A program made the position numbers and the translations under genes. Positions 39,462 to 47,126 of a stretch of DNA of 52,850 nucleotides are shown piece after piece; position 1 is the stretch's first letter, and each line of letters begins with the position of its first letter. The stretch is taken from the NCBI GenBank assembly GCA_037443205.1, contig JBBIOU010000024.1, forward strand, positions 1 through 52,850, read 5' to 3'. This DNA is from JBBIOU01 sp037443205 (GTDB lineage: Bacteria; Bacteroidota; Bacteroidia; Flavobacteriales_D; UBA2798). The notes below the pieces were generated by a model that worked only from the letters and a program-made list of their open reading frames with translations, did not search any database and was not told the DNA's origin.

Positions 39462-41877
39462 TATCGGATTTATTTTTTTTTCTTCTTCTTCTCTCTTCTC
39501 CATAATTATAACCGTAGCCATAACCATAACCATAACCATAACCATAACCATAACCATAACCATACCCATAGCCATAACCGTAAAAATATTTTCCGTAATA
39601 ATAGGCCATGCGTTTAATTTTTATACTATTAAGTATTAACCCGGTACTTTTAACTCCTGATTTTGCTACTATTTCTTCCAGATATTGTACTCCTTGTTTG
39701 CGGGCAAATTTGGTGTTTAATACGTACAAAGTCATGTCTACATATTTCATTAAAATTATGGCATCACTTATTAAACCAACCGGAGGAGTATCTATTAATA
39801 CATAATCGTATTGTTCGGATATTTCGTCTAAAATATTTTTTATTTTTTCGTTTAAAATCAATTCGGATGGATTAGGCGGTACTGGTCCTGAAAACAATAC
39901 ATCCAAATTTGGTTTTACCTCTTTTATAATTAATTCGGATAATGACTGGTTTTTAATTAATAAAGTAGTTATTCCGGTATTATTTTCAACACCTAAAGCT
40001 TTATGCATTCTGGGTTTGTGCAAATCAAAATCTATAATAATTACTTTTTTGCCGGATGATGATAAAATAGCCGCCAGATTACTGGTAAAAAATGTTTTTC
40101 CTTCGCCCGGGTGTATAGAAGTAATAAGAATTTTTTTGTTGGTTTCTTTATCGCTACGCAAATACTGTAAATTGGTTCTGATGTTTCTAAATGATTCTGC
40201 AATAGAAGATTTTGGTTCTTCCAATACCACTAATCCGCTTTCATTCAAATTCTGATAATACGGCACACCCCCTAATATACTTAAGTTGGTTGCTTCTTTT
40301 AAATCGGATAATGTTTCTATTCTTATAAAAAACATGAAACGGATAAAAGCAAAAAACAAGGCTATCACAAGACCTATAACTAACCATAATAACAATATTT
40401 TTTTCTTGTTGGGATATATCAAACCAATCATCCTGGATTTTTCTATAATGTTTACCTGAGGAATAATTCCGGCTTTCGCTATTAAAGTGCTGGAGCGTTT
40501 TTCAAGTAAATAACTGTATAATTTTTCATTTACCTGCAGTTTTCTTTCGATGGTTTTAACATCTCTTTCTGATTTAGGTAATGCTTTGGCCAATTGTTCG
40601 TAATATTTTACTTTTTCATTAATTTCTTTAACCTTATCTTGAATGGCTTTAATGGTATTTTTAATATAAGTAAGCGTGTTTATTTTTAGCTGTTCTAAGG
40701 TATAATCAGCCTTCATAATATCTTCGCTTTTATCTTTCATCACAAACTTTTTTTCTGCCCGCTCCATCTGCTTGGTGTATATATCGTTGATAGATTTACG
40801 CAGTATTTCATCGTCTATAACATAAAGGCTTGGAGGCAATATGCGTGCATCTTCCGACTCGTAAATATATCTTTCCAGTGTTTTTAATGCGCTAATCTGC
40901 ATTTCGAGTTTTTGTTGTTCGGTTTCATAACGAACCAATTCCGTAAAATACAAATCCGATTCTCTTTCAATGTTGATGATAGATTTGTTGGTTTTATAGT
41001 TTTCAAGTATGTTCTCGATAGAATCAATAATTACTGTAATTTCTGCAATTTGCTTATCTATGTAATTCAGTGTGTTTTGATTGATTTCTATCTCACTCTT
41101 TACACTATAATTAACATATTCGTTCGAAAAAGTATCTAAAAACATTTTGGCTCTTTTAGGCACTTCATCACTAACCATCAGCTCTAGTATTGATGTCCCG
41201 CTAATGTTTTGTATTTGCAGCGAAGACCTGTACTTGGCAGTTAATGCATCAGTAGTATAAACCATAAACTGGTAATGATTATTTGAAATATTATCTATGG
41301 TTTTTTCGTTTAAAAACGCGCTTTTTTCGGCATATATTCTAAAATTTATATTAAAATACTCTTTATTAAATTCGTAAGTTTCATTAAATTTCTGGTTGCC
41401 AAACTCAAAACTGATATTATATCGGGTAGTATCTAAAATACGAACGTCTATTAATTGCCCTGATACCGATTTGTTTAACAAATCTATTTGTATATGTATG
41501 GGTGTTGCATCAAATAGTTCGGTAGTTTTTAACCTGCCCACAATAAAATATCTTACATTAAAATTCAGCTTTTCTACCACATTTTTAACAAAATCATGCG
41601 ATTGCAAAATCCTGATTTGGTTAGTCATGTCATTATAGACGTTGTAATATCCCAATCCTTTATATAAATAGGTTTGGTAATCGTATGTTTCGTTAGTTTT
41701 AAGCAGAACCTGGGATTTAGCTCCATAAGTTTCTGTAATTCTATGCGCGTAAAAATATGCCACTATAACAAAAATTACAGGTATGGCTATAATCAAGCCT
41801 ATGCTTTTACGTATAAACTTCCATAGCAGCAGCAGGTCTTTGGCATCAATAATATTATTGCTTACGGATTTATTCAA
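39454..41877 (-). CDS. Polysaccharide chain-length / tyrosine autokinase (Wzc-like)
   Basis: An 807-residue protein. The Wzz-type region starts after a first membrane helix (about 27-47), has long coiled-coil stretches (about 250-470) and a second helix near residues 495-520. A BY-kinase domain follows. Walker A IHPGEGKTFFTSNLA is at about 586-600, Walker A' VIIIDFDLHKPRMH follows, and Walker B is VLIDTPP. The tail after about residue 755 is a Tyr cluster with roughly a dozen Gly-Tyr repeats, then a basic end. In this family Tyr phosphorylation tunes polymer length and export. The gene opens the polysaccharide locus. Confidence 0.95.
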   Translation of the reverse strand: MNKSVSNNIIDAKDLLLLWKFIRKSIGLIIAIPVIFVIVAYFYAHRITETYGAKSQVLLKTNETYDYQTYLYKGLGYYNVYNDMTNQIRILQSHDFVKNVVEKLNFNVRYFIVGRLKTTELFDATPIHIQIDLLNKSVSGQLIDVRILDTTRYNISFEFGNQKFNETYEFNKEYFNINFRIYAEKSAFLNEKTIDNISNNHYQFMVYTTDALTAKYRSSLQIQNISGTSILELMVSDEVPKRAKMFLDTFSNEYVNYSVKSEIEINQNTLNYIDKQIAEITVIIDSIENILENYKTNKSIINIERESDLYFTELVRYETEQQKLEMQISALKTLERYIYESEDARILPPSLYVIDDEILRKSINDIYTKQMERAEKKFVMKDKSEDIMKADYTLEQLKINTLTYIKNTIKAIQDKVKEINEKVKYYEQLAKALPKSERDVKTIERKLQVNEKLYSYLLEKRSSTLIAKAGIIPQVNIIEKSRMIGLIYPNKKKILLLWLVIGLVIALFFAFIRFMFFIRIETLSDLKEATNLSILGGVPYYQNLNESGLVVLEEPKSSIAESFRNIRTNLQYLRSDKETNKKILITSIHPGEGKTFFTSNLAAILSSSGKKVIIIDFDLHKPRMHKALGVENNTGITTLLIKNQSLSELIIKEVKPNLDVLFSGPVPPNPSELILNEKIKNILDEISEQYDYVLIDTPPVGLISDAIILMKYVDMTLYVLNTKFARKQGVQYLEEIVAKSGVKSTGLILNSIKIKRMAYYYGKYFYGYGYGYGYGYGYGYGYGYGYGYGYNYGEERRRRKKNKSDNA
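39508..39579 (-). repeat. Hexanucleotide tandem repeat encoding Gly-Tyr units
   Basis: About 12 copies of a 6-bp unit (plus strand ATAACC; GGTTAT on the coding minus strand). Seven consecutive perfect copies lie at 39520-39561, with single-base variants flanking. It encodes the repetitive Gly-Tyr tail of the autokinase. Copy-number change would alter the tail without breaking the frame. Reading the repeat in other frames gives spurious Met-Val or Ile-Thr repeats. Confidence 0.95.
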
Positions 41878-41896
41878 TTTTTTGGGCTTAACAAAG

Positions 41897-41904
41897 CAAA
41901 GGTA
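41897..41904 (-). promoter_or_regulatory. Candidate -7 box for the polysaccharide locus
   Basis: TACCTTTG on the minus strand, 20 bp before the autokinase start, fits TAnnTTTG. No good TTTG is present 19-21 nt upstream, so support is moderate. It lies in the divergent gap with the plus-strand gene at 42054. Confidence 0.5.
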
Positions 41905-42053
41905 TAAAATAAACCTAATTTACACATACACATATTAATATGCCTGTATATACCCCTGCTAACGCAGTTTAATCATCTGCATAAATATTTTTGTATAAAA
42001 AATATATCTATATAACTGAAATCTTCGTATTTTTACTCAACAAAATTATTGAT

Positions 42054-44486
42054 ATGAAAAGATTATTACTCATTGTTATTGCCACTGCGTTTGTTAACTT
42101 TATTGCACATGCAGTAACTTACACATCAAACGTTGCATCAGGCAACTGGAACTCTTCTTCTTCGTGGACTCCTACGGGAATACCGGGAACCAATGACGAT
42201 GTAATTATCAGTTCCGGACATAATATTACCTGGGGTACCAGCACCAATCATTATTGCCGTAATCTCACCATTAATGCCGGAGGAACACTCACCTGTATCA
42301 GCAACAGCGCTGTGCTTTATGTTTATGGCTCATATACCAATAACGGAACCGAGGGCGGAACAAATAACGGCACCGTATCTTTTCAGCCTGCTTCTACACC
42401 CACTATCAGCGGTACAGGGACATTTAACTCCAGTTGGAGATGGACGTTCAACTCCAATCGTACCATACAAAATGACGTTACTGCCATTAAAAATTTCCAA
42501 ACAAAATTGCAAAGTGGCTGTACGGTAACCAACCTCGGAAACATTACTATCAACTCCCTGCAAAATGTAGGAGGCACATCTACCTGGATAAACGGAAATA
42601 ATGCTACGTTGAGGATTAAAAACACTTCTGTTTCTGCCAATACACTAAACGTTTCTTCATTCCCTAATACGGTTGAATACGAACTCAGTGGTTCCTCCAC
42701 AACTCTTCTTCCTCAGCCCATAGGCAATACCTATCATCATTTGCGTTTTCTGGCGTCAAATATTCAAAATCGTTTTACGGCTCATACACAAGTAAACGGA
42801 AATTATACCCAAAACGGAGCTTGTGTAGTAAATCTAAACGGTTTCAATTTATCCGTAAGTGGCAATATGGTTTTTAACGGCAATGCCGCTAACAATTTTA
42901 ATCAGCCCTCAGGTTCTACAGTTACTTTAAACGGCTCGTCAGCACAGGTTATACAAAATACTTCCTCCTCATTTAATCTTACTTTTAACGATTTGATTAT
43001 AAACAATACTTCGGGTGGAGTTAGCTTTAGTTTAGCAGGAAGTACCTCTCAAGTTAGAATTATCAACTCATTAACTGTGCAATCGGGTAACCTGGCTTTA
43101 GGTTCTAACCGGGTAGTTTTGGTTTCTGATGCCACACAAACAGCTCGTATTGGTCAAAGCAATGGTACATTTAGCGGAAGCATGATTATACAAAGGCATA
43201 TTTCGGCACGCAACGATGGGTATTCTGATATGTCATCGCCCGTTGTAAGTACCACCTTTGCTGATTGGGACAACGAATTACTCTTTATCTACAACTACAA
43301 TCCTCCCAGTCAATATCCCAGTTGCTATGCCTACGAAGAGTCTCCGGCTTACGATTACGTTGCTATTACTTCTCCTTCTACCAGTATCAGCAGAGGAGTG
43401 GGTTACGAAGTATATTTAGATGAAGATGGTAATTACAGCACTCCGTTTAGTGCTACAACCATTGACACACGCGGAACCCCTAACAGAGGAAACATCAATA
43501 TAGCTTCTTTACTTACATTTGCCAACGATGGATGGAACTTAGTGGGTAACCCGTATGCTTCGCACATCAACTGGAATGCGTTGCATGCAACACTTACCAA
43601 CGTAAACTCAACCATCATGTTTTATGACGAAACCATAGGAGATTTTGAGTCGGTTTCGAGTGGCGATATTGCTCCCCATCAAGGCTTTTGGGTAGAAGTT
43701 ACGGGAACCCCCACATTTACTTTTACCGAAGCCATAAAATCTACCAGCAACTCCAGCAGTTTCCGTTCTACACCCGATGTTTACTTTACTTTAAGAATGA
43801 AACATGAAGGAGATATACCATTTACTTCCAACACAAAATTCAGGTTTAACGAAAACTCCTCGTTTACTCGCGATAATAACGACTTAAGTTTTAAAGGTTT
43901 GCCACATCCCAAAGCACCTAATTTATACACTTTTTCTGAAGAAGGAAAAAAATTAAGAATCAATGCTTTTAACCCGCAAAATGAACTTGTAACCATCAAT
44001 CTGGGATATAAAGTAGGTGTAGAAGGTTTTTACACTATTAACCCTATTCATATTGATTTTGCTGAAGCCGAAGGTTATACATGTATTTTACTTGAAGATA
44101 AAAAAACAGGTACCTTTATCAATCTTTATGAAACCAATTATCGTTTTTATGCCACACCCCGGGATAACGAGCAGCGATTTGCCCTGCACTTCAGCAAATC
44201 AGAAAACTGCAAAAAATCTACTTTTTCATCTGTAATAAATGATGCTGAAGCAATTGTTATCTATCAAAACGCACAAGGCACTTTTGCTGATTTTAAACTG
44301 GAAAACTATACCAATGCCGATATAATTGTAACCGACCTTTTAGGCAAACAAATAAGCCCGGTGCAGCAAGTTAATGTTAAAGAACAAACCGTGAGTATAA
44401 ATATACCCGCAGGATATACAGGCATTGCTTTAATAAGCATTCGCACCCCAAACAATCAAATTACCAAAAAACTTTATTTCAAATAA
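42054..44486 (+). CDS. Secreted beta-rich surface protein with type IX-like C-terminal domain
   Basis: The start is ATG at 42054, giving the signal peptide MKRLLLIVIATAFVNFIAHA; an upstream in-frame ATG at 41991 adds 21 residues before it and is less likely. The 810-residue product has Ser/Thr/Asn-rich repetitive beta sequence: an N-terminal GNWNSSSSWTPTGIPG block (as in many Bacteroidota surface proteins) and NDGWNLVGNPYASHINWN. The C-terminus IIVTDLLGKQISPVQQV ... NQITKKLYFK is a degenerate type IX sorting domain. It lies between the divergent polysaccharide locus and the exosortase cluster. Base composition is less AT-rich than its neighbours on the left. Function unknown, presumably adhesion or surface structure. 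Confidence 0.8.
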   Translation: MKRLLLIVIATAFVNFIAHAVTYTSNVASGNWNSSSSWTPTGIPGTNDDVIISSGHNITWGTSTNHYCRNLTINAGGTLTCISNSAVLYVYGSYTNNGTEGGTNNGTVSFQPASTPTISGTGTFNSSWRWTFNSNRTIQNDVTAIKNFQTKLQSGCTVTNLGNITINSLQNVGGTSTWINGNNATLRIKNTSVSANTLNVSSFPNTVEYELSGSSTTLLPQPIGNTYHHLRFLASNIQNRFTAHTQVNGNYTQNGACVVNLNGFNLSVSGNMVFNGNAANNFNQPSGSTVTLNGSSAQVIQNTSSSFNLTFNDLIINNTSGGVSFSLAGSTSQVRIINSLTVQSGNLALGSNRVVLVSDATQTARIGQSNGTFSGSMIIQRHISARNDGYSDMSSPVVSTTFADWDNELLFIYNYNPPSQYPSCYAYEESPAYDYVAITSPSTSISRGVGYEVYLDEDGNYSTPFSATTIDTRGTPNRGNINIASLLTFANDGWNLVGNPYASHINWNALHATLTNVNSTIMFYDETIGDFESVSSGDIAPHQGFWVEVTGTPTFTFTEAIKSTSNSSSFRSTPDVYFTLRMKHEGDIPFTSNTKFRFNENSSFTRDNNDLSFKGLPHPKAPNLYTFSEEGKKLRINAFNPQNELVTINLGYKVGVEGFYTINPIHIDFAEAEGYTCILLEDKKTGTFINLYETNYRFYATPRDNEQRFALHFSKSENCKKSTFSSVINDAEAIVIYQNAQGTFADFKLENYTNADIIVTDLLGKQISPVQQVNVKEQTVSINIPAGYTGIALISIRTPNNQITKKLYFK

Positions 44487-44490
44487 ATAG

Positions 44491-44498
44491 TATATTTG
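44491..44498 (+). promoter_or_regulatory. Candidate -7 box before the PID-CTERM-like gene
   Basis: TATATTTG fits TAnnTTTG and lies 17 bp before the ATG at 44516. The -33 TTTG is not obvious at the expected distance. If real, the small gene is transcribed independently of the preceding surface protein. Confidence 0.45.
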
Positions 44499-44515
44499 CC
44501 CAACCATATCAAAAT

Positions 44516-44722
44516 ATGATTAGAATAGTTTTAATACTCTGCTTTTTACTACTTGTATGTTTTATACCCGATGCCTTACCTGCCGGTATGGGTATGGGTC
44601 CGCCAAGCCCCCCTTGTGGTACTGCACCTTTTCCACCCTGCCCTGTACCTATTGATGGTGGAATTTGGCTATTGATTGCCGGGGGTGCTTACCTGGGTGC
44701 TAAAAAACTCTCTCATAAATAA
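44516..44722 (+). CDS. Small exosortase-substrate candidate (PID-CTERM-like tail)
   Basis: A 68-residue protein. The N-terminus (MIRIVLILCFLLLVCFIPDA) is a signal peptide. The middle is Gly/Met/Pro-rich with two Cys (SPPCGTAPFPPC). The C-terminus has PIDGG, a hydrophobic helix (WLLIAGGAYLGA) and a basic tail (KKLSHK). This tripartite tail is the layout of exosortase sorting signals, and PIDGG matches the PID-CTERM type. It is followed by a terminator-like hairpin and an exosortase gene 45 bp downstream. Between the two processing sites only about 25 residues would remain. Confidence 0.75.
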   Translation: MIRIVLILCFLLLVCFIPDALPAGMGMGPPSPPCGTAPFPPCPVPIDGGIWLLIAGGAYLGAKKLSHK

Positions 44723-44728
44723 ACCTAT

Positions 44729-44755
44729 AACCCTCTCGCTACCGAGGGGGTTTTT
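44729..44755 (+). terminator. Intrinsic terminator-like hairpin
   Basis: CCCTC pairs with GAGGG around a short loop (TCGCTACC), and TTTTT follows at 44751-44755. It sits between the small PID-CTERM-like gene and the exosortase, 12 bp before the exosortase ATG. It may let the substrate be made at higher level than the enzyme. Confidence 0.65.
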
Positions 44756-44767
44756 AGTTTTTACAAA

Positions 44768-45349
44768 ATGAATAACAGCTTCTCTTTAAATAATCCTGTA
44801 ATCAGGTTTTTGCTCTACTTTGGTTTATTATATATAGCATGGTTTGCTGTTTATGATGTTGCCTTACACCCTTGGATTATAGATGAATCGGGTAAGCAGG
44901 TTCGCTCAGAAGCTAACATTGACAAAAAAATGGTTTATATAACCATAACAATTTCCGAAAAAATAATCCGAATATTAGGCTATGAGGTATATACCGATGG
45001 CGACCGTCAACTTTACATTGATGGCAGCAGCGGTATATGGATTGGCGATAACTGCAATGCCATTACCTTAATTGCACTTTTTGCAGGATTTATTATCGCT
45101 TATCCGGGTAATGTAATTCGAAAACTTTGGTTTATACCTTTAGGCTCTTTAATAATTTTTGTACTTAATGTAATACGTATGGTTGTATTAACCATTATTG
45201 ATACTTATTCGCGTGCATGGACAGAGTTTAATCATACTTATACCTTTAATATTATTATTTATGGAGTAATATTTATCTTATGGATTTACTGGGCAAAAAA
45301 ATTATCGGGCAATAGATTAAAAACCCTGCAAACTGAAAAAAATGAATAA
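44768..45349 (+). CDS. Exosortase, XrtF-type
   Basis: A 193-residue polytopic membrane protein. The catalytic triad of the exosortase/archaeosortase family is visible: Cys96 in GDNCNAITL, Arg137 in LNVIRMVVLT and His156 in FNHTYTFN. Membrane segments are at about 14-30, 98-115, 120-145 and 160-180. It should cleave C-terminal sorting signals and hand proteins to a surface acceptor. It overlaps the following gene by 8 bp. XrtF assignment follows from the short length and the neighbouring associated protein. The adjacent small gene is a likely substrate. Confidence 0.88.
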   Translation: MNNSFSLNNPVIRFLLYFGLLYIAWFAVYDVALHPWIIDESGKQVRSEANIDKKMVYITITISEKIIRILGYEVYTDGDRQLYIDGSSGIWIGDNCNAITLIALFAGFIIAYPGNVIRKLWFIPLGSLIIFVLNVIRMVVLTIIDTYSRAWTEFNHTYTFNIIIYGVIFILWIYWAKKLSGNRLKTLQTEKNE

Positions 45350-45809
45350 AAAATTAAAAATTGTTTTAATTATTTTTCTTTTTGCAATTGTTTGGTTTTA
45401 CCGCGAAACTACTTTTATTTATACCAACGCATTAATTTCCGAATTACAAAACAAAACCGGTAACGGGTTTAAAATGTTTGCAGGTTTAGGCTTTCTTAAG
45501 CATTGCGATTTACGAACACTGCTCATGCTCAAATGGGTTTTTACAATTATCTATGTAATAGTTTTTTGGTTGTTATGTTTATTAATGGTAAAATGGTTTT
45601 ATAATACGGCCATCCATTATAAATTAACACATATAATTTATTTATCAGTACCGGTATTGAGTTTTGTTGTATATACCTTAAGCCATTTAATTAACGGTGG
45701 GCAAGAATATGGCTATATGTTCAGCAGGCATTTACTTGGCGCTGCACAATCGCCCCTTATTGCCATGCTGTTAATCTCGGTATTTTTAATACACGATAAT
45801 AAATCATGA
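45342..45809 (+). CDS. Exosortase-F system-associated membrane protein
   Basis: A 155-residue membrane protein with four probable helices (about 5-20, 65-88, 98-114 and 132-150). The C-terminal SRHLLGAAQSPLIAMLLISV fits the recurring end of proteins found next to XrtF exosortases in Bacteroidota. It overlaps the exosortase stop by 8 bp, implying a co-translated pair. Biochemical role is unknown. Confidence 0.75.
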   Translation: MNKKLKIVLIIFLFAIVWFYRETTFIYTNALISELQNKTGNGFKMFAGLGFLKHCDLRTLLMLKWVFTIIYVIVFWLLCLLMVKWFYNTAIHYKLTHIIYLSVPVLSFVVYTLSHLINGGQEYGYMFSRHLLGAAQSPLIAMLLISVFLIHDNKS

Positions 45810-45820
45810 ATTAAATCCTG

Positions 45821-45844
45821 ATTACACATTAGAAAATGAGTAAT
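45821..45844. repeat. Imperfect palindrome, copy A
   Basis: ATTACACATT and AATGAGTAAT flank AGAA, forming an imperfect inverted repeat in the gap between convergent genes. Its reverse complement matches the perfect palindrome at 52564-52587 at all but two positions. It may act as a bidirectional terminator or be a small dispersed element. Confidence 0.6.
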
Positions 45845-45867
45845 TTGGATTAACAACAATTTTGGGT

Positions 45868-46524
45868 TTAATATTGCTTTAAGCAATAAATAGTAGTAAA
45901 ATATTTAGGATTTAAAAAAGAGTTAAATAACACCAACTGCACATTTCCGCAGTCTTTTTTCATAAAAACCTCTTTACCCATTACACTGCCTACCGTATAA
46001 TATAAAAATTCGCTGCAATATAATTGCGAAGAATCATTGGTGTTATACTCGTAGTCAAAAGGAGTGTGATTGTTGAGGTAATTTAATGCAATATTCTTTA
46101 TTTGCTCAATTTGTTCAGGGCTAATGTTGGGTCTAACTATACAAAAAATACTATCGGCCACATCGCTGCTAAATTCTTTTAAACCTTGCAACTGCACACC
46201 GTCTCTACCTGATAGTTCTTCGCTTACGCTGTGTATAATTTTTATTTTTCCTTTATGCTTGATAGCAAGCCCGCAATGAGAAAATGGTACTTGCTCATTC
46301 ATAAATTCTATTATCTTTTCACTAAACGCTCCCCTGCCCTGTCTTAGCAAAACATCTCCTTCGCGAATACTATCTAAAACAGCCAAAGGTATAACCGGGC
46401 TTGGTTTTCTTAGCGTAAAATTATTATCCCCGCCTGGCTGACAACCAAAAGCGGGGATAATAAATAACAGAATTAAAAATGTTTGCTTATTCGGTAGCTG
46501 TAGAATCTCCTTCAGTAGATTCAT
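45868..46524 (-). CDS. YiiX-like permuted papain-fold amidase/peptidase, lipoprotein
   Basis: A 218-residue protein with a lipobox-like end to the signal segment (LFIIPAFGC, Cys28). The permuted NlpC/P60-type core has REGDVLLRQGRGAFSEKI, His83 in VPFSHCGLAI and Cys170 in QLYCSEFLYY. These are the expected His and Cys of the YiiX family. It probably acts at the periplasmic face on an amide or ester. The start at 46524 overlaps the upstream lipoprotein gene by 38 bp; a later non-ATG start is possible. Substrate unknown. Confidence 0.78.
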   Translation of the reverse strand: MNLLKEILQLPNKQTFLILLFIIPAFGCQPGGDNNFTLRKPSPVIPLAVLDSIREGDVLLRQGRGAFSEKIIEFMNEQVPFSHCGLAIKHKGKIKIIHSVSEELSGRDGVQLQGLKEFSSDVADSIFCIVRPNISPEQIEQIKNIALNYLNNHTPFDYEYNTNDSSQLYCSEFLYYTVGSVMGKEVFMKKDCGNVQLVLFNSFLNPKYFTTIYCLKQY

Positions 46525-46960
46525 TCATATCAGTATTAGTAGTGTCAGATTCAGGAGTCATATTCATATCGCCTCCGCCTAAATCAAGTTTTTTATAATC
46601 TACCAACCACTTATCATCTTTTTTAACCAGATTGTAAGTAGTAGTTTTTTCTTCGCCACCTTCAACAGATTTGCAAGTACAAACTGCATCGGTTTCTTTA
46701 GTTTCGCATTTTACTTCTTTAATTTCTACTTTCTTTTTTTCTTCTTTATTTCCCATGGCATTACCCATATTGGCCATGCTTTCTAAAGATTCGATGCTTT
46801 TTTTACCTTCTTCGGTAGCAAGGCTTTTTGCAGTGCTGTAATCAGCTTCTGTAAGCGATTTATGAAAACGCTCAGTTACACTTTCAGGAGTGTTTTTACC
46901 ACCGCCACAAGCAACAAATAATGAGGCAAGGGCAGCTAAGGCTAAAATTCTTAGTTTCAT
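46487..46960 (-). CDS. DUF4878-like lipoprotein
   Basis: A 157-residue lipoprotein with signal MKLRILALAALASLFVAC and Cys18 in a lipobox. TPESVTERFHKSLTEADYSTA and YNLVKKDDKWLVDYKKLDLG match the NTF2-like DUF4878 pattern. The last ~25 residues are Asp/Glu/Thr/Ser-rich and acidic. A promoter-like sequence (TTTG at 47029-47032, a 21-nt spacer, TATCTTCG at 47000-47007) lies upstream. It is in an operon with the YiiX-like gene. Function unknown. Confidence 0.78.
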   Translation of the reverse strand: MKLRILALAALASLFVACGGGKNTPESVTERFHKSLTEADYSTAKSLATEEGKKSIESLESMANMGNAMGNKEEKKKVEIKEVKCETKETDAVCTCKSVEGGEEKTTTYNLVKKDDKWLVDYKKLDLGGGDMNMTPESDTTNTDMNESTEGDSTATE

Positions 46961-46999
46961 TTTTTTTAGTTTTTTGGTTTAGGTTAATAATTTAGGCTG

Positions 47000-47032
47000 C
47001 GAAGATAGATTATTTTTACAGTAAAAAACAAA
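47000..47032 (-). promoter_or_regulatory. Candidate promoter of the DUF4878-like gene
   Basis: Minus strand TTTG, then 21 nt, then TATCTTCG (one mismatch to TAnnTTTG), followed by CAGCC. The start codon is about 40 bp downstream. Confidence 0.5.
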
Positions 47033-47092
47033 TTTTATATTGTTTTTTTGTTAATTCTATACAATCGCTAAATGGGTTTTGCCTCGGTTAAC

Positions 47093-47100
47093 TACCTTTG
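47093..47100 (+). promoter_or_regulatory. Candidate -7 box of the ABC-F gene
   Basis: TACCTTTG fits TAnnTTTG and is followed by CGCTC. It lies inside the upstream part of the long open frame (ATG 47079), which argues that the true start is the ATG at 47127. A TTTG at the expected -33 distance is not clear. Confidence 0.5.
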
Positions 47101-47126
47101 CGCTCTTTTTTAACAAATATGTAATT

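Noticed and set aside
39462..39575. Met-Val-repeat N-terminal extension of the permease
   Set aside because: It is the Gly-Tyr coding repeat read in another frame; the family start fits the ATG at 39461.
39508..39579. Telomere-like repeat (ATAACC)
   Set aside because: It is internal to a coding sequence in the kinase frame and there is no sign of a linear end.
39409..39639. Plus-strand frames with Ile-Thr or His-Asn repeats
   Set aside because: They are other-frame readings of the hexanucleotide repeat in the autokinase gene.
41986..41993. Promoter of the plus-strand surface protein gene (TATTTTTG)
   Set aside because: The box fits TAnnTTTG but lacks a TTTG at the right distance and lies in AT-rich sequence; not listed as a feature.
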